A DNA stretch of 64,000 nucleotides from the NCBI RefSeq assembly GCF_900996225.1, contig NZ_CAAJGL010000101.1:434001-498000 (forward strand), written 5' to 3'. The notes below the pieces were generated by a model. It had not been told where the DNA came from. It searched no databases and worked only from the letters and a program-made list of their open reading frames with translations. Numbering within the stretch: the first letter of the stretch is position 1; each line of letters opens with the position of its first letter. Source of the stretch: Paraburkholderia sp. BCC1884 (lineage in GTDB: Bacteria; Pseudomonadota; Gammaproteobacteria; Burkholderiales; Burkholderiaceae). A program made the position numbers and the translations under genes. Positions 9,095-17,589 of this stretch are shown here, in pieces.

Positions 9095-10162
9095 TCAATC
9101 GTTGTGTCCTGACGTGTTTTGCTTCTGGCAATCGGCGTTGTCCGTCGCCGATGCGGGTTTAGCCTCGATCGCACATGGCTCGGCTTTCGCGCCTGCACTT
9201 GCACTCGCACTCCGTCGCATCTGATACACGTTCCCGGAAGCCGCAGAAGAAGAGGGCAACGCTCGCGCGCTACGGTCCCGCTGCGACGCGCTGCTCACCT
9301 GCGCGTCGATGAATGCGCTCGTATCGTCGAGCACCGGCGCAAACCCTCGCAACGGTCCCGCGATCGCGCCCACCAGCAACGCATGCCCGACGCGCGGATA
9401 GTGCTTGACCTCGACCTGCCTGTCGCCCGCGATGCGCAGCTTCGCCGCCAGCCGGTCGGTGTTGCCTGGGTCGACGGTCGTGTCGCGCTCGCCCGCCGCG
9501 AGGAACATGGGCGGCTCGTCGCCTTCGACGAAATTGATCGGCTGACTTGCTGCACGCAATGCCGGTGGGAAGATCGCTTCGAGTGTGGCGTCCTGCAGCG
9601 GCAGAAAGTCGTAAGGGCCGGCGAGTCCGATCACGCCGCTGATATCGGCTTTGCTCATCTGCTGGGCGGCGAGATACCGGCCATCGGTGGCCAGCATCAT
9701 CACGATGTGAGCGCCCGCCGAGTGGCCCATCAGAAAGATGCGCGACGGGTCGCCGCCGAATTCGGCCGCGTGGTCGCGCGTCCAGCGCACGGCTGCTGCG
9801 GCGTCGTCGACAAAACCGGGGAAGGCGGTCTCAGGCCAGGTGCGATAGTCCGGAACCACCGCCAGGAAACCGCGCGAGGCCAGCGCCGCGCCGACGAACA
9901 GATAGCTGCTGCGCGAACCGCTCTGCCAGCTGCCGCCATAGAAGAACACGACGATCGGCCGCCCTTGCGTGCCGGCTGGCGGAGTGCCGGCCGTGGGCAT
10001 ATAGACGTCGAGTTTCTGACGTGGCGCGTTGCCGTACGCGAGGCCTTTGTCGGCCTGAAAGTCTTTGTGCGAGACGGCGGCGTTGAGCACGCCGGCCGCA
10101 CTGCAGCCGCCGAGCGCGGCGAGCGCAACCGCAGCGGTCAATCTGAGCAGGCGTCGAGGCAT
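9095..10162 (-). CDS. Alpha/beta-hydrolase lipoprotein (BD-FAE/carboxylesterase-like)
   Basis: A 355-residue hydrolase with a lipoprotein signal (LAALGGC, Cys20). The fold markers are an oxyanion loop FFYGGSW (HGG-type with Tyr in place of His), the nucleophile elbow GHSAG (146-150, Ser148), an Asp in GERDTTVDPG and a His in RVGHALLV. This matches esterases of the kynurenine-formamidase/BD-FAE group. About 60 low-complexity residues follow the catalytic domain. It faces the lipid operon tail to tail with a 22-base gap. Two CGTTCGAA repeats lie 12-35 bases upstream of the start. Confidence 0.8.
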   Translation of the reverse strand: MPRRLLRLTAAVALAALGGCSAAGVLNAAVSHKDFQADKGLAYGNAPRQKLDVYMPTAGTPPAGTQGRPIVVFFYGGSWQSGSRSSYLFVGAALASRGFLAVVPDYRTWPETAFPGFVDDAAAAVRWTRDHAAEFGGDPSRIFLMGHSAGAHIVMMLATDGRYLAAQQMSKADISGVIGLAGPYDFLPLQDATLEAIFPPALRAASQPINFVEGDEPPMFLAAGERDTTVDPGNTDRLAAKLRIAGDRQVEVKHYPRVGHALLVGAIAGPLRGFAPVLDDTSAFIDAQVSSASQRDRSARALPSSSAASGNVYQMRRSASASAGAKAEPCAIEAKPASATDNADCQKQNTSGHND

Positions 10163-10173
10163 GGGAGTCGGTC

Positions 10174-10198
10174 CGTTCGAAAAATTATTCGTTCGAAC
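10174..10198. promoter_or_regulatory. Tandem CGTTCGAA repeats before the esterase gene
   Basis: Two identical octamers CGTTCGAA at 10174-10181 and 10190-10197, spaced 16 bases start to start (about 1.5 helical turns). The second extends to the palindrome GTTCGAAC (10191-10198). They sit immediately upstream of the esterase start at 10162 and look like an operator. Confidence 0.4.
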
Positions 10199-10264
10199 AA
10201 TGTACGCGTCAATCCGTGGAGCGGATGCAATCGCGCCGGCCCGGCATGCAAGGCGATTGCGCGA

Positions 10265-11569
10265 TTACAACGCCACCCCGGCGATTTGCAGCAACAGCAC
10301 GAGATTGAGCGAGAGCACGACGAGCGTGCCGATCACCGCTGCAATCGTCGTGATGCGGCGATTCCGGTAGCGGCCCATCAATGCGCTATTCGACGTGAAC
10401 CACACCAGCGCGATCATCGGCACGGGCAGGGCGATGCTCAGCACCACCTGGCTGAGCACCAGCGCGCGCGTGGCGTCGACTCCGCATGCCACCACCACGA
10501 AGGCGGGCACCATCGTGATCAGGCGGCGCGCCCACACGGGAATATGAAAGCCGACGAAGCCCTGCATGATCATTTGCCCGGCCATGGTGCCGACCACCGA
10601 GCTCGACACGCCGGAGGCGATTAGCGCCGCCAGAAATAGGCCGGCCGCGGCGCCGCCGAGTAGCGGCGTCAGCGTGCGCCAGGCGGTTTCGATGCTGGCG
10701 ATGTCGGCATGGCCCGCATGAAACGCGCTCGACGCCATGATCACCATCGCCATATTGATGAGCCCCGCGACGCCGAGCGCGACCACCACCTCGATATTGG
10801 AAAAACGCAGCAGCTTGCCCCGTTCGCCTTCGTTGCGCGGCTTCACGCGATTCTGCGTGAGCCCGGAATGGAGGAACAACACATGCGGCATGACCGTGGC
10901 GCCGATGATGCCGACCGAAATCGTCAGCGCGGCACTATCGGGCATGCTCGGCGAAAAGGTATGTTTGACCACCGAAGGCCAATGCACCGGCGCGATCAGC
11001 AACTCGGCGAGGTACGACAATCCGATCACGCCGATGAGCGCCGCGATCGCCAGTTCGAGCGGACGAAAGCCGCGCTTCTCGAACTGCAGCAAGCCATATG
11101 TGACGGCTGCGGTAATCAGCATGCTCGGCATCATGGGTAGATGCGTGAGCAACGACACGCCGATCGCACCGCCGACGAATTCCGCCAGGTCAGTGGCCAT
11201 CGCCGCGATTTCACTGATGCCCCACATCGTCAGGACACAGCGGCGCGGCAACGCGGCGCCGCATAATTCGGCGAGATTGCGGCCGGTCACGAGGCCCAGT
11301 TTCGCGGAGAGCGATTGAAACAGCATCGCGACGACGTTCGCCACCGCCACGACCCACAACAGCGTATAGCCGTAACTGGCGCCGGCCTGAATGTTGGTCG
11401 CGAAGTTGCCTGGGTCCATGTAGGCGATCGAGGCCACCACCGCCGGGCCGACAAACGGCAGCATCGCGCGCAGGCCACGGCGTCTGCCCGCCAGCGTCTC
11501 GCGAATGTCGAAACAGGTCTGCTCGGTGAGGGTCTGAGGCACGGCGGCCTGACTCATCGCATCGTTCAT
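10265..11569 (-). CDS. mntH: NRAMP-family divalent metal (Mn2+) transporter
   Basis: A 434-residue inner-membrane proton-coupled manganese/iron importer. The signature DPGN is at residues 52-55 (MDPGNFATNI) and the helix-6 metal-binding MPH at 227-229 (ATVMPHVLFLHS), both intact. Eleven or so membrane segments fit the family. A GGAG lies six bases before the start codon. I see no obvious MntR or Fur box in the 120 bases upstream. Its neighbour upstream on the same strand is a Tat-exported ferritin-like protein, which hints at shared metal physiology, although 120 bases separate the two. Confidence 0.93.
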   Translation of the reverse strand: MNDAMSQAAVPQTLTEQTCFDIRETLAGRRRGLRAMLPFVGPAVVASIAYMDPGNFATNIQAGASYGYTLLWVVAVANVVAMLFQSLSAKLGLVTGRNLAELCGAALPRRCVLTMWGISEIAAMATDLAEFVGGAIGVSLLTHLPMMPSMLITAAVTYGLLQFEKRGFRPLELAIAALIGVIGLSYLAELLIAPVHWPSVVKHTFSPSMPDSAALTISVGIIGATVMPHVLFLHSGLTQNRVKPRNEGERGKLLRFSNIEVVVALGVAGLINMAMVIMASSAFHAGHADIASIETAWRTLTPLLGGAAAGLFLAALIASGVSSSVVGTMAGQMIMQGFVGFHIPVWARRLITMVPAFVVVACGVDATRALVLSQVVLSIALPVPMIALVWFTSNSALMGRYRNRRITTIAAVIGTLVVLSLNLVLLLQIAGVAL

Positions 11570-11689
11570 GACGGCTCCTGTACAGCGTCAGGCGTTCAAG
11601 GCAAGACCGATGAAGTCCGGCCAACGGGTGAGCGCGATCGTCATCGCGGCGACCCGTTGCCGGTGCATCCGATACCGCGCTTATGTGCG

Positions 11690-12667
11690 TCAGGCGCTCA
11701 TGTTGAGCACGCCGTTCACGCCGTTCGGGAAGAAGCCGCCCTTGGTCGCCGCCGAACTCGTCAGGTAGACGATGTTGAGGACGTTGCTGTAATTGCGGCT
11801 GAAGGCGAGTCCGTTGCTGTCGAGCGGCACGATGTTCGACGTGCCGGCGGTCGCGCCGGTGATTCCCTGATCGTCATGACCGTTGTTGTCGAGGCTGTCG
11901 CGCGCGGCCGAAATTGCGTTGGCCGCGGTGACGAGGCTCGTCATGTCGATGCCTTTCGAGTACAGCACCGTGCGTACCAGGCCGGCGTGATAGGCCTCGG
12001 CCGCGAGAATGCCGGCGGCGGCTTCAAGGAAGGTCTTGTTGGTGATGAGCGGTGAAGCGCCTTTGTAGGCCGTCACGCCGACGTCTTCGAAGATGAACGC
12101 GCCGAGCAGGAAATTGTTGTCGTTCGCATACGGGTTGAACGCCGCGCCCGCGCCGACCAGTCCCGCCGCACGAGCCGCATTCGAGAACGCGCCATTTGGA
12201 TCGGTGCCGCCGATGTCGATCGACGGCATCGCGACCGCCGCCGAACCCAGCGCGGTGCGCAGGAAGGTGACGTGTTCGCGTTCGTCGTTGGCGATCTCGT
12301 TGGCGTAGGCCTTGACGACCGGATCCTGGAAAGGCACTTGCTGCCCCGGGATCACCGTGCCCATCGTGCCGACACCGGCCGTCATGCTGGCCGCGAGTCC
12401 CGCGCCTGTGGTCGCATAGGTATAGAACTGCGATTCGAGGTACTCGAGATTGAGCGCGAAGTTCAGAATTTCCGCGTCGGTCGGTGCGCTTTGCGCCGTG
12501 GCGCTGACGCCAGACCCACCGCCGCATGCGCTGATCAGCGTGCCGCCGACCAGACCCAGACCGAGTCCGCCCGCATTGCGAAAAAATTGCCGACGTTGCA
12601 GGCGACGCTCGACGCGTCGATCGAATGCATCGATAAGGGATGCTGATTTATTGCTGGACTCCGACAT
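11690..12667 (-). CDS. Tat-exported ferritin-like domain protein
   Basis: A 325-residue protein. The ATG at 12667 has a GAGGAG site and is preferred over an upstream frame extension. Residues 20-50 form a twin-arginine signal (RRQFFRNAG followed by a Gly/Leu-rich core ending ISACGG, which may also be lipidated). The mature part resembles the ferritin-like DUF4439/Dps-related bundle: LEYLES (~75-80), an EREH motif (129-132) and later EDVGV and EAYHAG helices supply Glu and His ligands. It probably holds a di-iron or di-manganese centre in the periplasm. The exact function is unknown. Confidence 0.8.
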   Translation of the reverse strand: MSESSNKSASLIDAFDRRVERRLQRRQFFRNAGGLGLGLVGGTLISACGGGSGVSATAQSAPTDAEILNFALNLEYLESQFYTYATTGAGLAASMTAGVGTMGTVIPGQQVPFQDPVVKAYANEIANDEREHVTFLRTALGSAAVAMPSIDIGGTDPNGAFSNAARAAGLVGAGAAFNPYANDNNFLLGAFIFEDVGVTAYKGASPLITNKTFLEAAAGILAAEAYHAGLVRTVLYSKGIDMTSLVTAANAISAARDSLDNNGHDDQGITGATAGTSNIVPLDSNGLAFSRNYSNVLNIVYLTSSAATKGGFFPNGVNGVLNMSA

Positions 12668-13034
12668 GACGATGCTCCTCAGATGGTTCGCTGCCAAAAG
12701 CCGCGGACTCGCGACGCACACGCGTTGACGATTGCCCTTCACGCGTTGCACAGACGCAAAAACGCGGACGCAAAGAGGCCCCTGTTCTTCTGAGAAGAAC
12801 TAAATGATCCGGGAGAAGAAGCGAGCCCTCATCCGCCTTTACGGCGCGAATGTCCGGCTAGATGCAAACCTCACAAAAGATTTCTCTGTGCACTTGCAGC
12901 ATGTGCGTGGACGAGTCGGCGCGATCATCCTGTGGGCGGGTCTGGTCCGGTTCGCGCGGCTGCGGCGGCGATCCTCTGTACAATTGCCCGATCGATTGAA
13001 TCTCGACCCCATCCGACCCACATCGACTGAATTC
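12668..13034. other. Divergent regulatory region between the ferritin-like gene and map
   Basis: No gene. It holds a perfect interrupted palindrome at 12784-12800 and a plausible -10 (TACAAT, 12979-12984) for map. In-frame codons upstream of map exist but look non-coding. Confidence 0.5.
12784..12800. promoter_or_regulatory. 17-bp interrupted palindrome
   Basis: GTTCTTC-TGA-GAAGAAC: two perfect seven-base arms around a three-base centre, 117 bases upstream of the ferritin-like start codon and 234 before map. A dimeric repressor or activator site is the simplest reading; the regulator is unknown. Confidence 0.45.
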
Positions 13035-13820
13035 ATGGCCATTACCTACAAGACACCCGACGACATCGCCAAACTTCGCATTTCCGGCCGCCTCGCGGCC
13101 GACGTGCTGGCAATGATCGGCGAGCACGTCAAGGCCGGTGTCTCCACCGACGAGTTGGACGCACTGTGCAACGACTACATTGTCAATACGCAAAAGTCGA
13201 TCCCGGCAAATGTCGGCTATCTGGGTTTTCCGAAGACGGTTTGCACCTCGGTCAACCAGGTGGTCTGCCACGGCATCCCGAATCGCAGCGAAGTCCTCAA
13301 AGACGGCGACATCATCAATATCGACGTCGCGATCATCAAAGACGGTTATTTCGGCGACACCAGCCGGATGTACTGCGTCGGCCAGCCGAGCACGGTGGGC
13401 CGCCAGCTGATCGACACGACCTATGAGGCGATGCTCGCCGGCATCCGCGAAGTCAAGCCGGGCGCCACGCTCGGCGACGTCGGCTATGCGATCCAGAAGG
13501 TTGCGCAGCGCGACGGCTTTTCGATCGTGCGCGACTACTGCGGGCACGGCATCGGCAAGGTCTATCACGAAGACCCGCAGGTGCTGCACTACGGCCAGCC
13601 TGGGCAGGGCGTGCGCCTGAAGCCGGGCATGGTCTTCACGATCGAACCGATGATCAATGCGGGCCGCGCCGGCACCTCGGTGCTGCGCGACGGCTGGACG
13701 GTGGTCACCAAGGACCGCTCGCTGTCCGCGCAGTGGGAGCATATGATCGCCGTGACCGAAGAAGGCTATGAGTTGCTCACGCCCTGGCCGGATGGCACCG
13801 GCGCCTACGAGGCGCCTTGA
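13035..13820 (+). CDS. map: Type I methionine aminopeptidase
   Basis: A 261-residue essential enzyme that removes the N-terminal Met from nascent proteins. All five metal ligands of the Escherichia coli enzyme are present at the same numbers: Asp97, Asp108, His171, Glu204 and Glu235; His79 of the substrate pocket is also there (VCHGIPN). The frame continues 77 codons upstream, but numbering and family length support the ATG at 13035. Confidence 0.97.
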   Translation: MAITYKTPDDIAKLRISGRLAADVLAMIGEHVKAGVSTDELDALCNDYIVNTQKSIPANVGYLGFPKTVCTSVNQVVCHGIPNRSEVLKDGDIINIDVAIIKDGYFGDTSRMYCVGQPSTVGRQLIDTTYEAMLAGIREVKPGATLGDVGYAIQKVAQRDGFSIVRDYCGHGIGKVYHEDPQVLHYGQPGQGVRLKPGMVFTIEPMINAGRAGTSVLRDGWTVVTKDRSLSAQWEHMIAVTEEGYELLTPWPDGTGAYEAP

Positions 13821-13856
13821 GTTACGCGGGTGCGCCGCATTTCTCGCCCGGCTGAC

Positions 13857-13893
13857 ACAACGGCGACACAAGGGCGACACAAGGGTGGCACAA
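13857..13893. repeat. Short 11-bp tandem repeat
   Basis: Three degenerate copies of an 11-base unit ending ACACAA/GCACAA (13861-13871, 13872-13882, 13883-13893), in the gap between map and the acetyltransferase. Likely of no function. Confidence 0.5.
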
Positions 13894-13969
13894 TCAGTCA
13901 ATAATGAATTGACTCGCGAGCCGGTTCGGTTAAAGCTACGCCTTAGGATTTCAAGGGGTTTTCGTCTGC

Positions 13970-14503
13970 ATGAGTGCGTCATTGACCGTTCGCCGTATCG
14001 CCGCTGATCAGGGCGCCGTTTTTCGCGAACTCCGTACCGCATCGCTGCGGGAGGCGCCGTACGCCTTCGGCGCGACGCTCGAGGACGCGTTGTCGGCGGA
14101 TGCCGCCAGTTTCGACGCCACCGCCGCGGAACACGCGGGGTCCTTTATCGTCACCAGCTTCATTCTCTACACCGAGGGCCATCCGGCGGGGTTGATCGAA
14201 GCACATTTCGAAGACACCGACGCGCGCCGTGCCTTCGTCGGCGAACTGTGGGTCGCGCCGGCCGTGCGTCATCTGCGTGGTGGCGAGCTGCTGGTCGATA
14301 CGGCCGCCGCCTGGCTCGCCAATGAAAGCGCCACGGAAATCTACGCCTGGGTCGCCGACGCCAACCGCAACGCCATGCGCTTTTACGAGGCGCTCGGCTT
14401 CGGACCGACCGGTGAACACCGGCGCGTCGCGCGTGCGCCCGAGCAGGCCGAAAGTCTGCTGGTGCGCCACGTGCCGACCACCTCCCAGGTATTTCAGCAG
14501 TGA
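13970..14503 (+). CDS. GNAT-family N-acetyltransferase
   Basis: A 177-residue acetyl-CoA-dependent transferase. The fold is readable: FVGELWVAPAVRHLRGGELLVDTAAAWL is the beta4-alpha3 acetyl-CoA pyrophosphate-binding region (Q/RxxGxG/A type, here RHLRGGE), and ANRNAMRFYEALGFGPTGEHR is the typical C-terminal motif B. Substrate unknown. It lies between map and minC and may be transcribed alone. Confidence 0.85.
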   Translation: MSASLTVRRIAADQGAVFRELRTASLREAPYAFGATLEDALSADAASFDATAAEHAGSFIVTSFILYTEGHPAGLIEAHFEDTDARRAFVGELWVAPAVRHLRGGELLVDTAAAWLANESATEIYAWVADANRNAMRFYEALGFGPTGEHRRVARAPEQAESLLVRHVPTTSQVFQQ

Positions 14504-14702
14504 TCTCCCGAGCGGCGCAACAGTCTGCCGCTCGCTTCCCCTCCGCGTCTGTGCAGCGTTCGTGGCCGAGTCGCCAGCGGCGACGCGACTCCCATGGTCG
14601 CTCGCATGAGCGCGGCGCGATCCCGGCGTTCGTCGTCGCGGCAAAAAAGCTGGCCGCGCGCGTGTACGCCTGTAAAATACGCAAAATTTTTTGCCGAACA
14701 CT

Positions 14703-15566
14703 ATGTCGCCCAAGAAATCGCCCTTTTTCGAACTTCGTAGCGGCTCTGTCGACACGCTCCTGTTCGTGGTCAAGACAACCGACCTCGACGCCATGCGTGC
14801 CGAATTGACGCGGCGCTTCGAGGCGACCCCCGAATTCTTCGCCAACGACGTTGTCGCCATCGACGTGCGCCGGCTTGCCGAAAACGAACGCGTGCCGCTC
14901 GCCGACATCGCGCAGCTGCTCGACAGCGTGCGCATGCGGCCGGTCGGCGTGGTCGCCAATGCGGCGCAGGCGTGGGCGGCCGAGTCCGCCTTGCCGCTGC
15001 TCGAAGCGCGCGACCGTCGCGGCGCCACCGCCAAATCCGCCGAAGAAGACAGCGCCGGCGCGCCTGCGGCCGGCGCAAGTGCCGCTGCCGCGTCGAACGC
15101 GAGCCCGGCTGCCGCGCAGGCCAGCCTGTTGCCGCCCGACACGTCGGCGACGTCCGACACCGGCGCCGCGAATTCGGGCGCTCCGGTCGTGCCGACGCCC
15201 GCCGCCGAGCCGGTGCGTCTGGCCACCTCGTCGCAAACCACGGTGATCGACAAGCCGCTGCGCTCCGGCCAGCGCATCTACGCCAAGGGCGATTTGGTGG
15301 TGCTCGGTCTCGTGAGCTACGGCGCTGAAGTGATCGCCGAAGGCAACATCCATATTTACGCGCCGTTGCGCGGCCGGGCTTTGGCCGGCGTGCAGGGCAA
15401 CCACGACGCGCGCATTTTTTGCACGTGTCTCGAGCCGGAACTCATCTCGATCGCCGGCATCTATCGAACGACTGAGAACCCGCTGCCGGCCGACGTGCTC
15501 GGCAAGCCGGTGCAGATCTGGCTCGACGAAGAAAAACTGATGATCGAACCGCTGCGGCTCACGTGA
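14703..15566 (+). CDS. minC: Septum site-determining protein MinC
   Basis: A 287-residue inhibitor of FtsZ polymerisation. The N-terminal FtsZ-binding domain (about 1-105) is followed by an Ala/Pro/Ser-rich linker (about 115-180) and the C-terminal beta-helical MinD-binding domain (RSGQRIYAKGDLVVLGLVS onward, with the glycine-rich RGRALAGV). I use the ATG at 14703; a TTG four codons upstream is also in frame. First gene of minCDE; a TAAAAT that may be the -10 lies 25 bases before the start. Confidence 0.95.
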   Translation: MSPKKSPFFELRSGSVDTLLFVVKTTDLDAMRAELTRRFEATPEFFANDVVAIDVRRLAENERVPLADIAQLLDSVRMRPVGVVANAAQAWAAESALPLLEARDRRGATAKSAEEDSAGAPAAGASAAAASNASPAAAQASLLPPDTSATSDTGAANSGAPVVPTPAAEPVRLATSSQTTVIDKPLRSGQRIYAKGDLVVLGLVSYGAEVIAEGNIHIYAPLRGRALAGVQGNHDARIFCTCLEPELISIAGIYRTTENPLPADVLGKPVQIWLDEEKLMIEPLRLT

Positions 15567-15670
15567 CCGGCGGGCGGCGCGGGTGGCCCTGAGCCAATCC
15601 GCCACGCCGCGTCGCACGGCAAATATGGCCGCACATAATTGACGAATTTGACGAACACAAGGTAAGGGTA

Positions 15671-16486
15671 ATGGCAAAAATCATTGTGGTGACTTCGGGC
15701 AAGGGTGGCGTGGGCAAGACGACCACGAGCGCGAGTTTTGCATCGGCCCTCGCGTTGCGGGGCAGCAAGACCGCCGTGATCGACTTCGACGTCGGCCTGC
15801 GTAACCTCGACCTCATCATGGGCTGCGAGCGCCGCGTGGTGTACGACCTGATCAACGTGATCCAGGGCGAAGCCAATCTGAACCAGGCGCTCATCAAGGA
15901 CAAGAAGTGCGAGAACCTGTTCATCCTGCCGGCCTCGCAAACGCGTGACAAAGACGCGCTGACGCTCGAAGGCGTCGAAAAGATCATCAACGACCTGATC
16001 GCGATGGACTTCGAGTACATCGTCTGCGATTCGCCGGCCGGCATCGAATCGGGCGCGTTGCTCGCGATGCACTTCGCCGACGAAGCGCTGATCGTGACGA
16101 ACCCGGAAGTGTCGTCGGTGCGCGACTCGGACCGCATCCTCGGCATTCTGTCGTCGAAGACCAAGCGCGCAATCGAAAGCAAGGAGCCGATCAAGGAACA
16201 CCTGCTGATCACCCGCTACAACCCGAAGCGCGTGAGCGAAGGCGAAATGCTCTCGCTCACCGACATCCAGGAAATCCTGCGCATCGACCTGATCGGCGTG
16301 ATTCCGGAATCGGAAGCGGTGCTGCACGCGTCGAACCAGGGTCTGCCGGCGGTGCACCTCGACGGCACGGACGTAGCGGAAGCCTATAAAGACGTGGTGT
16401 CGCGTTTCCTCGGCGAGCAGAAGTCGCTTCGCTTTACCGACTATCAGAAGCCCGGGCTGTTGCAGCGCCTCTTCGGCACCAAGTAA
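15671..16486 (+). CDS. minD: Septum site-determining ATPase MinD
   Basis: A 271-residue deviant-Walker ParA-type ATPase that recruits MinC to the membrane and oscillates pole to pole. The deviant Walker A SGKGGVGKTT (9-18) carries the signature lysine; the C-terminal amphipathic membrane-targeting helix is readable as KPGLLQRLFGTK. It starts 104 bases after minC and 14 bases before minE. Confidence 0.97.
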   Translation: MAKIIVVTSGKGGVGKTTTSASFASALALRGSKTAVIDFDVGLRNLDLIMGCERRVVYDLINVIQGEANLNQALIKDKKCENLFILPASQTRDKDALTLEGVEKIINDLIAMDFEYIVCDSPAGIESGALLAMHFADEALIVTNPEVSSVRDSDRILGILSSKTKRAIESKEPIKEHLLITRYNPKRVSEGEMLSLTDIQEILRIDLIGVIPESEAVLHASNQGLPAVHLDGTDVAEAYKDVVSRFLGEQKSLRFTDYQKPGLLQRLFGTK

Positions 16487-16500
16487 GGGGAGCGCACGTC

Positions 16501-16755
16501 ATGTCGATTCTTTCGTTTTTGCTGGGCGAGAAGAAGAAGTCCGCGTCGGTAGCGAAGGAACGCCTGCAGTTGATCATCGCGCACGAGCGCGCCGGCGGCC
16601 ACGCGCCTGCCGATTATCTGCCTGCGTTGCAACGCGAACTGGTGGCCGTGATTTCGAAGTACGTGAAGATTTCCGATGAGGATATACGCGTGAGTCTCGA
16701 ACGCCAGGACGACCTCGAAGTGCTCGAGGTCAAGATCGAAATCCCGCAGGCCTGA
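16501..16755 (+). CDS. minE: Cell division topological specificity factor MinE
   Basis: An 84-residue protein that stimulates MinD ATPase activity and drives the Min oscillation. The N-terminal MinD-interacting segment includes KERLQLIIAHERA; the C-terminal half gives the beta-sheet dimerisation domain (DDLEVLEVKIEIP). A GGGGAG lies ahead of the ATG, and 14 bases separate it from minD. Confidence 0.96.
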   Translation: MSILSFLLGEKKKSASVAKERLQLIIAHERAGGHAPADYLPALQRELVAVISKYVKISDEDIRVSLERQDDLEVLEVKIEIPQA

Positions 16756-17008
16756 TTCTTCAGGCTCGGTGTTAACCGCTGGTCTGATTGTCGTCAGGCC
16801 TGGCGGTTGCGTCCTACGGCCGGTTTTTGCCGGCCCGTTTGCACGCCATGCCGCGTTGCGCAGAGACAGCGTAACGCGCGCCTTTCTCCCGTCGAAATAA
16901 TCCGTTGCACTTGCGGGTATGCCGTTACACGGCGGCCGTCAGCCGATTCATCCCCTCGCGCATTAAATAGATAACGCCGGAGACGGTGTCCACCTACAGA
17001 GGGAAAAA

Positions 17009-17320
17009 ATGAATAAGACCTTTCGCTTGCTGATCGCCAACACCGTTCTGATCGCTGCCGGCACGGCCGCCGTCGCATCGGCCTCCGCTGAAGAAGTCGT
17101 GGTGATCGCGCCGTCGGCACCGCCGGCGGTTCGCTATGAGGCAGTGCCCGCGCCGCGCGTCGGCTATGTGTGGGATCACGGTCACTGGCGCTGGGACCAT
17201 GGCCGCTATGTCTGGGCCGCCGGTCACTGGCAAGCCGAGCGTGTGGGCTATCACTGGATGCCGGGCCACTGGGTCGCACACGGTCCGAACTACCACTGGG
17301 TTCAAGGTCACTGGGCGTAA
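17009..17320 (+). CDS. WxxGxW-repeat exported protein (BcpO-like)
   Basis: A 103-residue exported protein. A signal peptide (residues 1-27, ending ASASA) precedes a Val/Pro stretch and then four or five repeats of the form W-x-x-G-x-W: WDHGHW, WDHGRYVW, WAAGHW, WMPGHW, WVQGHW. These repeats define a small proteobacterial envelope family of unknown function. AGAGGGA precedes the ATG. It is followed by a tiny lipoprotein gene on the same strand. Confidence 0.85.
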   Translation: MNKTFRLLIANTVLIAAGTAAVASASAEEVVVIAPSAPPAVRYEAVPAPRVGYVWDHGHWRWDHGRYVWAAGHWQAERVGYHWMPGHWVAHGPNYHWVQGHWA

Positions 17321-17478
17321 GCCTTCAGCGGGCGTCGCCCGCTTTGCGGCACGACGCGGCGAACGCCGCGCATGCCGCCACTCCCCCATTCTGACGATAT
17401 TCGCGCCGCGCACGAGCCCGGTGCGGCGCGAGCCTGCGCGTGTCGAGCGCGAGGTTCACCCTTTTGAGGAAACACGTG

Positions 17479-17589
17479 ATGAAAAAGAATCTGCTTCTGA
17501 TTGCCGCGCTGGCGGTCATGCTGGCCGGCTGTGTCGTCGTACCGGCGCGTCCGATGTATGTGCACGCGCCGGGTATCGTCGTTTATTGA
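17479..17589 (+). CDS. Tiny lipoprotein (36 residues)
   Basis: The reading frame starts at an ATG preceded by a TGAGGA site and encodes MKKNLLLIAALAVMLAGC followed by VVVPARPMYVHAPGIVVY. The lipobox LAGC places Cys18 as the acylated residue, leaving a mature peptide of only about 19 residues. Its architecture matches the second small lipoprotein at 19676. The stop codon overlaps the convergent CLC gene by 7 bases. Confidence 0.75.
   Translation: MKKNLLLIAALAVMLAGCVVVPARPMYVHAPGIVVY

Noticed and set aside
12804..13034. 77-codon N-terminal extension of map
   Set aside because: Starting at 13035 reproduces the E. coli residue numbers of all metal ligands; the extension reads as non-coding and includes the promoter region.
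16760..16840. Two hairpins after minE (AACCGC/GCGGTT and GGCCGG/CCGGCC)
   Set aside because: Neither has a U-tract, and the arms are imperfect or short; I could not call a terminator with confidence.
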